Positions 35,203 to 42,540 of a stretch of 64,000 bases of DNA are shown in pieces. Within the stretch, counting starts at the first letter, position 1, and the number at the start of each line of letters is the position of its first letter. Source of the DNA: JBDWFY01 sp965275915 (GTDB lineage: Bacteria; Pseudomonadota; Alphaproteobacteria; Rhizobiales; Stappiaceae); NCBI GenBank assembly GCA_965275915.1, contig CBDHYI010000007.1:2176291-2240290 (forward strand), in the 5' to 3' direction. The position numbers and the translations under genes are program-made. Under the pieces are notes generated by a model. It was not told the DNA's origin, searched no databases, and saw only the letters and a program-made list of their open reading frames with translations.

Positions 35203-36228
35203 ATGGAGGCTCTGGTCATCACGTCGATCGGCAAGACGGAAATCCGTACCGTTCCGGAACCGGAAATCGGGCCGGAGGATGTTTTGCTGAGAGCCACGCA
35301 TGTCGGATTGTGCGGCAGCGATCTCAATACGTTTCGGGGTCTCAATCCGCTTGTTGAACTGCCGCGTATCCCCGGCCATGAAATTGGCGCGACGATACTG
35401 GCGAAAGGCGCGCAGGTTCCTGAGGAATTTGCAATCGGCAAAACCGTCATTGTGGTGCCTTACACCGAATGCGGAAAATGTTCCTCGTGCCGAGCCGGAC
35501 GAACCAATGCCTGCCGGTACAATCGAACGCTGGGAGTCCAGCAGGATGGCGGGATGTCCGAGCGTCTGGTCGCCCGTCATGACCGGTTGATCCTCAACGA
35601 TACGCTTTCAAGCCGTCATCGGGCCTTGGTTGAGCCGCTGTCCGTTGGTTTTCATGCCGTCGGGCGTGGATCGGTTCGGGAGAACGAGACCGTGGTTGTC
35701 TTGGGCGGTGGCATGATCGGCGTCGGCGCCATGATCGGCGCCCTTGCGCGCGGGGCGCGGGTTATCGGTGTCGAAGTCAGCGAAGCAAAGCGGCAAACGC
35801 TCATGGATCTTGGACTGGCGGCTGTCATCAATCCTCAAACAAGTGATCTGAACGCCGAGATACGCGCACTTACGGACGATGAGGGCGCGGATGTCGTGAT
35901 CGAAGCCGTCGGCTTGCCCGAAACGTTCCGGGAAGCGATCGGTCTGGCCTGCTTTGCCGGACGGGTGGTTTATGTCGGTTATGCCAAGGCCGAAGTCAGC
36001 TACGACACCAAGTTTTTCAATTTGAAGGAGCTCGATATTTTCGGCTCCCGAAATGCCACAAGAGCGGACTTCGAGGCCGTCATCACCTACCTGGAAAAAA
36101 ACGCTGCGGCTGCGGATAGTCTGATCTCACGCGTTTTTCCCTGGGCGGAGGCCGACCAGGCGTTCGATTATTGGGAAAGCGTCCGCGACACGACCTTCAA
36201 GGTCATGCTTGAGCTGGAAAATGCCTGA
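35203..36228 (+). CDS. Zinc-dependent polyol/sugar-acid dehydrogenase
   Basis: 341-residue medium-chain dehydrogenase. Catalytic zinc ligands: C37 (GLCGSD), H59-E60 (GHE) and the glutamate of VEPLSVGFHAVG. Structural zinc cysteines: C90, C93, C96, C104. The cofactor site is VVVLGGGMIGVGA. It resembles dehydrogenases of hexonate and polyol pathways (L-galactonate-type), which suits the neighbouring mannonate dehydratase and UxaA remnant. It is intact although pseudogenes flank it on both sides. It starts about 25 bp from the truncated UxaA end, so its promoter may have been reshaped by that deletion. Confidence 0.86.
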   Translation: MEALVITSIGKTEIRTVPEPEIGPEDVLLRATHVGLCGSDLNTFRGLNPLVELPRIPGHEIGATILAKGAQVPEEFAIGKTVIVVPYTECGKCSSCRAGRTNACRYNRTLGVQQDGGMSERLVARHDRLILNDTLSSRHRALVEPLSVGFHAVGRGSVRENETVVVLGGGMIGVGAMIGALARGARVIGVEVSEAKRQTLMDLGLAAVINPQTSDLNAEIRALTDDEGADVVIEAVGLPETFREAIGLACFAGRVVYVGYAKAEVSYDTKFFNLKELDIFGSRNATRADFEAVITYLEKNAAAADSLISRVFPWAEADQAFDYWESVRDTTFKVMLELENA

Positions 36229-36244
36229 GCAAACCGGCTTCGCC

Positions 36245-36448
36245 GGGCTGGATCGATACGGATCTTTATCGCAGTGCGACGGCGCGCGATGTTCCCCGCC
36301 GGCAGAAAATCAAATCCCGCATTCCGATGGGCACCCGGGAAAACCGGAGGATATCGGCTGGGCCTGCGCGTTTCCGGCCCCACCGGCTGCAAGGTATGTC
36401 ACCGGGCAGGTGCTGCTGGTGGATGGGGGCGGAGCAACCGGTTTTTGA
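36245..36448 (+). pseudogene. SDR C-terminal remnant
   Basis: Only the last 70 or so residues of an SDR remain: GWIDTDLYRSATARDVPRR then KIKSRIPMG in one frame, continuing in another as HPGKPEDIGWACAF and YVTGQVLLVDGGGATGF to a TGA. The frame changes near 36330, and the Rossmann half with TGxxxGxG is absent. This pattern (PEDIG, YVTGQVLLVDGG) is the standard SDR C-terminus. It follows the dehydrogenase at once and was probably part of the same sugar-acid operon. Confidence 0.8.
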
Positions 36449-36542
36449 TAATACAATCGATTTAAATGATGCCAATCCGGCGGATTATAGTCTAAACATC
36501 TCACAATGAACCCATCCGGTTTCCATCACGCGGGGGCATACT

Positions 36543-36970
36543 ATGCAGGAAGGTGAAATCTATGTCGCCACCGGCTCGTCTCTGAATTATGCGCTTTGGG
36601 GAGGTCTGATGTCTGCAAGGGCGATACATTTAAAGGCGGCGGGCGTGGTGCTCGATGGATATGTCCGGGATACTGCGGAGATAAGAAAACTCGGGTTTCC
36701 GGTTTTTTCGCAGGGAAGTTACGCCCAAGACCAGGGTGCGCGCGGCAAAGTTCTCGATTACCGTGTCCCGATCAGGATCGGCGCGGCTTCCATTCAGCCG
36801 GGCGATCTGCTTTTGGAGATGACGAGGGCGTTCTGGTCATTCCCAAACAGGTCGAGACGGAGGCAGCCGAGCGGGCGTTGGAAAAGGTTGAGACGGAAAG
36901 CGAAGTGGCGGTTGCGATCCGTAATGGCATCAGCACGCACGAAGCTTTCGACACGTTCGGAGTCATGTAA
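36543..36970 (+). pseudogene. RraA-fold (HMG/CHA aldolase-like) pseudogene
   Basis: The first frame reads NYALWGGLMSARAIHLKAAG, VVLDGYVRDTAEIRKLGFPV and IQPGDLL; the second continues FGDDEGVLVIPKQVETEAAE to FDTFGVM. Joining them at about 36815 restores the RraA-fold signature (D-G-x-V-R-D and G-D-D-E/x-G-V). The break is explained by loss of one T from a run (CTTTTGG where CTTTTTGG is expected). The N-terminal part of about 80 residues is also missing. Intact relatives include 4-hydroxy-4-methyl-2-oxoglutarate aldolase and other sugar-acid aldolases. Confidence 0.8.
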
Positions 36971-37027
36971 TCTTGGTATCGGCGCAGTCCGGCGCTGACG
37001 ATTGAAAATTCTCAAAACAGGTGATTG

Positions 37028-38212
37028 ATGCGACAAGGTTGGCGATGGTACGGCCCGGACGCGGGTGTTTCCCTTGATACTGTCAGGCAGGCGGGGGCAA
37101 CGGATGTCGTCACCGCATTGCATCAGGTGCCGATTGATGAGGTCTGGACGTCCTCGGCGGTCGCTGAGCGAAAGGACCTGATCGAAAGAACGCCCGCCGG
37201 ACGGACACCGCTTGTCTGGTCGGTGGTTGAGAGCATTCCCGTGCCCGATGCAATCAAGCGCAAGGGCGGCGCTGCGAAGCAGGCCATTGAAACGTGGACC
37301 GCCAGCATGGAAGCCGTGGCTCAAAACGGCATCCGGTTGATCTGTTACAATTTCATGCCGGTCGTTGACTGGACACGCACGGACCTGAATTTTCCGACCC
37401 CGACCGGCTCGACCGCAATGCGGTTCGATCAGGACCGCTTTGCGGCCTTTGACTTGCATATCCTTGAGCGTCCGGGCGCACAGGCGGCCTATTCGGAGGC
37501 GGCGAAAAAACGGGCCGCTTTGACCTACGGCCGCATGTCTGCGGAAGAGATCGGCGCGCTCACGTCCAATATCACCAGCGCCTTGCCCGGCTCGACAACC
37601 GAGCCGCTGACACTCGATGAATTCCGGGAAAAACTGGTTGAATATGCCGATATCGACGCCGAGGCTTTCCGCCGGAATCTCATCGGCTTTCTTGAGGCGG
37701 TCACGCCGGTTGCGGAAAAGCTTGGCGTCCGTCTGGCGCTGCATCCGGACGATCCGCCCCGGCCTTTGTTCGGACTGCCGCGCATTGCCTCGACCGAGCA
37801 GGATTATCAGTCGCTTTTTGACGCGGTGCCCTCGCCGGCCAACGGGATCTGCTTTTGCACGGGCAGTCTGGGCGTTCGTCCGGACAACGATCTGATCGGG
37901 ATGGCGCGACGGTTTGCTCCGCGTATCCATTTTGCCCATCTGCGGGCCACGAAACGGGAAGCGGACAGCCTGTCCTTCTACGAAGCGGCGCATCTTGAAG
38001 GCGATGTCGACATGGTCGGCGTGCTGCGGGAATTGCTCAGGGAAGACAGGACACGACAGGCCGCCGACACAATCATCTTCCGCCCCGACCACGGACAACG
38101 GATGCTGAGCGATTTCGATGAGGAAGGCAGTCCCGGTTACCCGCCCGTCGGCAGGCTTCGGGGCCTGGCCGAACTGCGCGGTATTATAACAGCGCTTGAC
38201 TACGGCGCCTGA
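37028..38212 (+). CDS. uxuA: Mannonate dehydratase UxuA
   Basis: 394 residues, the usual size. Family features include MRQGWRWYGPDAGVSLDTVRQ near the start, VIWSVVESIPV-like VWSVVESIPVPDAIK, YNFMPVVDWTRTDL, LALHPDDPPRPLFGLPRI and HFAHLRATKRE, which include metal ligands. It dehydrates D-mannonate to 2-keto-3-deoxygluconate in glucuronate breakdown. The ATG at 37028 is taken, with AGGTG just upstream; a TTG at 37025 also lies in frame. The reading frame is intact although upstream genes of the locus have decayed. Confidence 0.93.
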   Translation: MRQGWRWYGPDAGVSLDTVRQAGATDVVTALHQVPIDEVWTSSAVAERKDLIERTPAGRTPLVWSVVESIPVPDAIKRKGGAAKQAIETWTASMEAVAQNGIRLICYNFMPVVDWTRTDLNFPTPTGSTAMRFDQDRFAAFDLHILERPGAQAAYSEAAKKRAALTYGRMSAEEIGALTSNITSALPGSTTEPLTLDEFREKLVEYADIDAEAFRRNLIGFLEAVTPVAEKLGVRLALHPDDPPRPLFGLPRIASTEQDYQSLFDAVPSPANGICFCTGSLGVRPDNDLIGMARRFAPRIHFAHLRATKREADSLSFYEAAHLEGDVDMVGVLRELLREDRTRQAADTIIFRPDHGQRMLSDFDEEGSPGYPPVGRLRGLAELRGIITALDYGA

Positions 38213-39136
38213 TCAATCCGGCGCAGCCGAAAAGAATGTCTCAAACGCGTCAATCACCCGTTCGGGCAGTTCTTCCGCCAGATAATGTCCACCCGGCAGC
38301 GCATATCCCTCCACGTTTTCGGCCCGTTCGCGCCATAGCGCCAGGCAGTCGAAGTGTTTTTCAATCGCGCCGTGCTTTCCCCAAAGGGCGAGAAGCGGCT
38401 GGGTTATTTTGCGCCCCTCGTCCTCATCGTCGTGTCTGATATCGATTGTCCGGGCCGCGCGATAATCCTCGCAGGCGCCGCGGATGGCGGCCGGGTCGCG
38501 GAACGCCGTGACATATTCATTCATGGCCTGTTCGGAAAAGGGTGCCAGCCCCGCCGAACCGGCGCCGCACTTGGTGCGCAGATAATACTCCGGATCGGCG
38601 CCGATCAGCGTTTCGGGAAAGGGCGCCGGCTGGGTCAGCCAGTACCAGTGCCAGTAGGTCTGGGCAAACGCACTGTCCGCCTCCCGGTACATCTCGCGCG
38701 TTGGTGCGATGTCCAGCGTCACAAGCGCCCGGACCCGGTCGCCGTGATCAAGCGTCAGGCGATGGGCGACCCGCGCGCCCCTGTCATGGGAACCGATCAG
38801 GAACCTGTCAATGCCAAGCGCCGACATCACCTCGACCATGTCCCCGGCCATTGCGCGTTTGGAATAAGGTGCGTGGTCCGTGTCCGTGTCCGGTTTGTGC
38901 GAGCGGCCGTACCCTCTGAGGTCCGGGCAGACAACCTTGTATGTTTTCGACAGGTGCGGCGCCACGCGATGCCACATGGCGGAGGTTTGCGGATAGCCGT
39001 GGAGCAGAAGCAGCGCCGGTCCGTCCCCCGCAATCCGGCAGAATATGCGGCCCTCGCGTGTGGCGACCGTCCTTTCTTCAAATCCTTCAAAGAAGGAGGA
39101 TGTCGGGGACACGGGATCGATTACGGGGTCGCTCAT
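38213..39136 (-). CDS. Haloacetate (fluoroacetate) dehalogenase-like alpha/beta hydrolase
   Basis: 307 residues of the alpha/beta hydrolase fold with the full residue set of fluoroacetate dehalogenases: nucleophile D118 with carboxylate-binding R119 and R122 (GSHDRGARVAHR), acid D142 (TLDIAPT), halide-pocket H163-W164 (YWHWYWLTQPAPFPE) and Y225 (CEDYRA), and catalytic H284 (GGHYLAEE). Such enzymes displace fluoride or another halide from haloacetate to give glycolate. The ATG at 39136 is used; the longer frame upstream crosses a terminator-like hairpin. A strong terminator lies 89 bp upstream on the same strand. Epoxide hydrolase activity is the main alternative. Confidence 0.87.
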   Translation of the reverse strand: MSDPVIDPVSPTSSFFEGFEERTVATREGRIFCRIAGDGPALLLLHGYPQTSAMWHRVAPHLSKTYKVVCPDLRGYGRSHKPDTDTDHAPYSKRAMAGDMVEVMSALGIDRFLIGSHDRGARVAHRLTLDHGDRVRALVTLDIAPTREMYREADSAFAQTYWHWYWLTQPAPFPETLIGADPEYYLRTKCGAGSAGLAPFSEQAMNEYVTAFRDPAAIRGACEDYRAARTIDIRHDDEDEGRKITQPLLALWGKHGAIEKHFDCLALWRERAENVEGYALPGGHYLAEELPERVIDAFETFFSAAPD

Positions 39137-39214
39137 GGCTGCCGCCCTGTTTATTCTCTGTCTGCAGTGATTATTCGGTTCAATGCGGCAATCGTCAATG
39201 ACTGACCGGTGCGC

Positions 39215-39325
39215 AAAAAGAAAAGCCCTGCCAAGTGGGCAGGGCCAGTTTGAACAGGCTCCACGGTCAGGGAGGGAGGGAATCCCGACGCGTTGGATTG
39301 AAAACAACCTGCTGCATATACCCTA
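39215..39325 (-). ncRNA. Candidate small RNA with anti-Shine-Dalgarno motif
   Basis: Reading the minus strand, a short transcript would contain CCCTCCCTCCC (complement of 39270-39280) in the loop of a stem made by GTCGGG and CCCTGAC, and then a strong terminator hairpin at 39225-39245. This arrangement (pyrimidine-rich anti-Shine-Dalgarno loop plus terminator) recalls the alphaproteobacterial 'cuckoo'-type sRNAs. No protein gene on this strand accounts for the terminator, as it stands upstream of the dehalogenase gene. The 5' end is a guess; no clear promoter was identified. Confidence 0.45.
39225..39245 (-). terminator. Rho-independent terminator (minus strand)
   Basis: GCCCTGCC and GGCAGGGC form an 8-bp stem with a 5-base loop; on the minus strand TTTTCTTTTT follows at once. 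It lies upstream of the dehalogenase gene and would end a transcript initiated between about 39330 and 39480. Confidence 0.85.
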
Positions 39326-39397
39326 AGTGGTAACCGTTAATTTTCGGTAAAGACGCGTAATTATTATTGCGGTACAACCCTTGATTCTTTTTGTATT

Positions 39398-39413
39398 TGT
39401 GAACTGCTTCACA
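39398..39413. promoter_or_regulatory. Perfect CRP/FNR-family consensus site
   Basis: TGTGA-ACTGCT-TCACA matches the CRP consensus TGTGA-N6-TCACA exactly and is palindromic. It lies 75-90 bp upstream of the MmgE/PrpD start and could also serve the minus-strand transcript. The window encodes a class III nucleotide cyclase, but a link is only speculation. Confidence 0.55.
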
Positions 39414-39417
39414 CCTT

Positions 39418-39444
39418 CGGGTTTCGGAGGAAATCCGAAACCCG
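39418..39444 (+). terminator. Strong hairpin upstream of the mmgE/prpD-family gene
   Basis: CGGGTTTCGGA and TCCGAAACCCG pair perfectly over 11 bp around a GGAAA loop; GATTTTAAT follows on the plus strand. It may be an attenuator in the leader of the gene at 39488, or the end of an unseen short transcript. The T-run is short. Confidence 0.55.
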
Positions 39445-39487
39445 GATTTTAATCCCTGACCAGATACCCTGAACGGAGGCTCGGACC

Positions 39488-40858
39488 TTGGGGACACAAA
39501 AAGTGAGTTTAAGTGCTGCTCTGGCCCGATTTGCCACCGACAAGTCCGCGCACCTGCCCGAGCGAGCCCGCCGGGTGATGCGGCTCTCCCTCTTTGACTG
39601 GATTGCCGTCGGACGGGCCGGAACAGGCGAAGCTGTCAGCCGCCTTGTCAGGCAGGCGGTTGCTGAAGACGGCGGTGCCGCCGATGCGTCGGTCTTCGGC
39701 TGTAAGGTGAGGCTTCCTGCCAGGGCAGCCGCACTGTCCAATGGAACCACGTCCCATGCGCTCGATTATGATGACACGCATTTTGACTATGTCGGCCATC
39801 CCAGTGTTGCCGTGGTTCCGGCGGCCCTTGCTGTGGCGGAAAAAAACGGGGCGTCCGGAAATGAGTTTCTCAACGCCGCCCTGATCGGCGCTGAGGCGGC
39901 CTGCCGTGTCGGTGTGTGGCTTGGCAGGGCGCATTATCAGCTCGGCTTTCACCAGACGGCGACGTCGGGGTGTTTTGGAGCGGCGCTGGCGGCCTGCCGT
40001 TTATCGGGCGCATCGCCGGAACAAGCCCGGCAGGCGCTCGGCATTGCCTCCACCCGGGCATCGGGCCTCAAATCGCAATTCGGGACCATGGGTAAGCCCT
40101 ATAATGCGGGGATTGCGGCCGCGAACGGCGTCGAAGCGGCGGAATTAGCCATAAAAGGGTTTGTGTCCGAGCCTGAGGGCCTGGAATGTGCGCAGGGGTT
40201 CGGGGAGACCCACGGCGGTGAAATGCCCTCGCCCGGCGCGGTTCTTGAAGGGCTCGGAACCACCTTTCTTTTTGAATCGGTGCAGCACAAGTTTCACGCC
40301 TGCTGCCACGGTCTTCACGCGGCGCTTGAAGCGCTGACAGGAGCGCGGGAGCGCTATCAGCTTCAGCCGGACCGGATTGAAAGCGTAAGGCTGACGGTCA
40401 ACCCCCGCTGGCTGAAGGTCTGCAACATTTCCGAACCGGCAACTGGCCTTGAGGCGAAGTTCAGCTATCGCCTTACGGCGGCCATGGCGCTTGCAGGGCG
40501 CGACACAAGCGCGCTTGCGACATTTTCCGATGCCACTTGCGAGAACGAACTGCTGGTCCGCTTGCGCAATCGCATCGCAGTTCATGCGGACGAGGCGGTG
40601 AGCGACACCCAGACGCATGCGGTGATCGAACGAACAGACGGCATGCCCGTAGACGCCTCATATGACCTTAGTCAGCCTTTGCCAATTGAGGCGCGGGAGG
40701 AACGCGTGCGCGCCAAAGCGGCTGCGTTGCTTGGCGAAGAGCCGGCCGCAAAACTATGGCAACAGGTTGCGGAGGCTAGTGAGTCCTCAGAGGCCGTCAG
40801 GTCCTTTGACCTTGTCGGTGCCGCCCCACTCCGGGGTGCGCTTAACGGGTCAGATTGA
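39488..40858 (+). CDS. MmgE/PrpD family protein
   Basis: 456 residues of the family that includes 2-methylcitrate dehydratase and cis-aconitate decarboxylase. Typical segments are RLSLFDWIAVGRAGTGEAV, NGTTSHALDYDDTHFDYVGHPS near residues 80-100, and TMGKPYNAGIAAANGVEAAEL. Translation probably starts at the TTG, with GGAGG 8 bases upstream. Predicted activity is dehydration, decarboxylation or epimerisation of a polycarboxylate; no other methylcitrate-cycle gene is near, so PrpD function is not implied. Its last 17 bases overlap the convergent racemase-like gene. Confidence 0.88.
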   Translation: MGTQKVSLSAALARFATDKSAHLPERARRVMRLSLFDWIAVGRAGTGEAVSRLVRQAVAEDGGAADASVFGCKVRLPARAAALSNGTTSHALDYDDTHFDYVGHPSVAVVPAALAVAEKNGASGNEFLNAALIGAEAACRVGVWLGRAHYQLGFHQTATSGCFGAALAACRLSGASPEQARQALGIASTRASGLKSQFGTMGKPYNAGIAAANGVEAAELAIKGFVSEPEGLECAQGFGETHGGEMPSPGAVLEGLGTTFLFESVQHKFHACCHGLHAALEALTGARERYQLQPDRIESVRLTVNPRWLKVCNISEPATGLEAKFSYRLTAAMALAGRDTSALATFSDATCENELLVRLRNRIAVHADEAVSDTQTHAVIERTDGMPVDASYDLSQPLPIEAREERVRAKAAALLGEEPAAKLWQQVAEASESSEAVRSFDLVGAAPLRGALNGSD

Positions 40859-41594
40859 GCGTCGGATCGTCAAGTTCCAACGGAAAGCGATCCGGAACCA
40901 GGGCCTGATGAAACCACTTTATGAAGCTGTAGATGGAGAACACCGGCAGGCCCGTCATTTTTCTGATGTCAGCGGCGTAGGGCGTCATATTGGTGCATTC
41001 CAGAACGATTGCGCCGATATTGTCGTGTCCGGTCACAAGATCGCGTGCCGCATCCAGCAAATCGAGCCGGCAGGCTTCAAAGTCGATGCTCGGCTGATCG
41101 TCGAGAATGCCGCGGGTGAAGGCGCGGCCGGCGTCGGTTCCGACAATCGGTGTGTCGAGCGGCGCATTGGCGGCCTTAAGATGATCGGCGGACAGGTTGG
41201 TTTTCGAGATGGTGATGACGCCGACCCGCTGATGTTTCGGCAGCATCTGTTGCACGACGGGGATCTGCATCAGGGACGATGTTGCCACCGGAACCGGCAC
41301 GGCAGCTGAGACCTGATCCTGGATCAGCGCCAGGAACCCGCAATTGGTCGTCAGTCCGTCGCAGCCGGACGCGACAAGATCTCTGGCGGCGTCTATGAAC
41401 CCGTCGATCAGGTCGCGCGGGTCGCTGCGAACGACTTTGTCGGGCGATGCGCCCCGTACGATGCGGTACTGGACCGGGAAGGGCCAGGTTCTGGCATTGG
41501 CAATGTCGCCATAGATGCGCGGAAACCGCGTCTCCAGCATCATGATGCCGATATTGGCTCCGTAGATTGTTTTGCCGCCGAACTCGACCGACAT
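40842..41594 (-). CDS. Aspartate/glutamate/hydantoin racemase-like protein
   Basis: About 250 residues with the pair of cysteines used by two-base racemases of this fold: C85 in LTTNCGFLAL and C200 in IVLECTNMTPYA. IGIMMLETRFPRIYGDIAN near the N-terminus is characteristic of the aspartate/glutamate racemase-like group. Related enzymes racemise amino acids or hydantoins, or isomerise maleate. The ATG at 41594 is preferred because GGGAG lies upstream. It lies downstream of a gntR gene in the same orientation, separated by two large palindromes, and overlaps the convergent mmgE/prpD-family gene by 17 bp. Confidence 0.82.
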   Translation of the reverse strand: MSVEFGGKTIYGANIGIMMLETRFPRIYGDIANARTWPFPVQYRIVRGASPDKVVRSDPRDLIDGFIDAARDLVASGCDGLTTNCGFLALIQDQVSAAVPVPVATSSLMQIPVVQQMLPKHQRVGVITISKTNLSADHLKAANAPLDTPIVGTDAGRAFTRGILDDQPSIDFEACRLDLLDAARDLVTGHDNIGAIVLECTNMTPYAADIRKMTGLPVFSIYSFIKWFHQALVPDRFPLELDDPTLNLTR

Positions 41595-41607
41595 GATTTT
41601 CTCCCAG

Positions 41608-41643
41608 GGCATTTCTCGCGATCATTGGATCGCGAGAAATGCC
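41608..41643. repeat. Large perfect palindrome 1 (16-bp arms)
   Basis: GGCATTTCTCGCGATC and its exact complement are separated by ATTG. It lies just before the ribosome site of the racemase-like gene. No T-run follows on the minus strand; on the plus strand a T-rich stretch starts ten bases later. Confidence 0.8.
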
Positions 41644-41661
41644 TCAACTCTTTGTTTTCAC

Positions 41662-41709
41662 GCGTATCCTTGTCGCGAAGGTGATCCAACCCTCGCGACA
41701 AGGATACGC
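41662..41709. repeat. Large perfect palindrome 2 (17-bp arms)
   Basis: GCGTATCCTTGTCGCGA and its exact complement flank a 14-base loop. On the minus strand the loop reads GGGTTGGATCACCT, ten bases of which (TGGATCACCT) equal the tail of 16S rRNA. It lies directly beside repeat R5 at the gntR stop codon. Confidence 0.8.
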
Positions 41710-41710
41710 C

Positions 41711-41725
41711 GGGCCCTGAGCCTAA
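41711..41725 (-). repeat. TAG-bearing palindromic repeat, copy R5
   Basis: Plus strand GGGCCCTGAGCCTAA. The minus-strand TAG (41722-41724) is the stop codon of the gntR gene. Nearly identical to R1. Confidence 0.6.
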
Positions 41726-42423
41726 TCCATCGGCACATAGAGTTGAGAATAGGCGATCCGGACCGCTTCCGTAGCCTCTTCCCGCCGCCGTTCTATGTGG
41801 GATCGCATGGCCGACACCGCGGCGTCGGCGTCCCGCTTTTTCAAGGCGTCAACGATCGTGCGATGCGCGCCAAGGGTCACCCCGTTCCTGTCCTGAACAC
41901 CGCGCAGCCCCTGCATATCGATCAGGCGGATATAGCGAATGCGGCCGTTGATATTTTCCAGCAGCCTGACCAGCTCGACATTCCTTGAAAGCAAGGCAAG
42001 CGATGTGTGAAAGTTCTCATCAAGGCGCGCCAGTTCTTCCGGCGTGCTTTCAGGGCTGTAGCGCCCGCGCGTTTTTTCAAGCTCGGCCAGCACCTGGTTG
42101 ATGTCATCATCGCTTGCGCGCTCGACAGCCAGGCGCAGGGCCTCGCACTCTATGGCCATCCGGGTTTCATAGAGGTCCATCACGAGGCGCGGGCTGAGCG
42201 GGCGGCAGAAGAAGCCGCGCCCCTTTGAGAAAGTCAGGAAACCTTCCGCCACCAGCCGGTTGAGGGCTTCACGCACCGGCGTCCGGCTGGCCCCGAGTTT
42301 TTGCGAAAGCGCCACCTCGTTGATGCGTTCCTCCGGCTTGAATTCGAAACTCGTCGCCATCTCGCGAACCTGATCATAGACGTGACTGACACGTCCGGCT
42401 GAATTTTCAGTGGTTTTGGCCAT
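41722..42423 (-). CDS. GntR family (FadR/FCD) transcriptional regulator
   Basis: About 233 residues: an N-terminal winged helix (ERINEVALSQKLGASRTPVREAL, with VAEGFLTFSKGRGFFCRP as wing) and an all-helical FCD effector domain with candidate metal or ligand histidines (DENFHTSLALLS, GAHRTIVDAL, SHIERRREE). The ATG at 42423, preceded by AGGTG, is preferred over a GTG at 42444. It is divergent from the ThDP enzyme gene; a TTGTATACAG site in the gap fits the GntR-FCD pattern, so it probably represses that gene and its own operon with the racemase-like gene. Confidence 0.9.
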   Translation of the reverse strand: MAKTTENSAGRVSHVYDQVREMATSFEFKPEERINEVALSQKLGASRTPVREALNRLVAEGFLTFSKGRGFFCRPLSPRLVMDLYETRMAIECEALRLAVERASDDDINQVLAELEKTRGRYSPESTPEELARLDENFHTSLALLSRNVELVRLLENINGRIRYIRLIDMQGLRGVQDRNGVTLGAHRTIVDALKKRDADAAVSAMRSHIERRREEATEAVRIAYSQLYVPMD

Positions 42424-42524
42424 CTGAGGCACCTGATCTGACACCTGGCTGCAGTCTTCAAGCCGGACACTGCGCGATTTTTTTCATTTCCGCAACAGAT
42501 TTGTCTTCACATCTGAATATTTAA

Positions 42525-42534
42525 TTGTATACAG
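42525..42534. promoter_or_regulatory. Candidate GntR (FCD) operator
   Basis: TTGTATACAG with central GTATAC lies in the AT-rich gap between gntR and the ThDP enzyme gene. It resembles the short T-x-G-T-x-x-A-C-x-A sites of FadR-type regulators. Confidence 0.45.
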
Positions 42535-42540
42535 TATGGA

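Noticed and set aside
39137..39480. Fluoride riboswitch in front of the fluoroacetate-dehalogenase-like gene
   Set aside because: A terminator upstream of this gene invited the idea, but I see none of the conserved crcB-motif sequence on the minus strand, so the region is better read as an sRNA or a plain leader.
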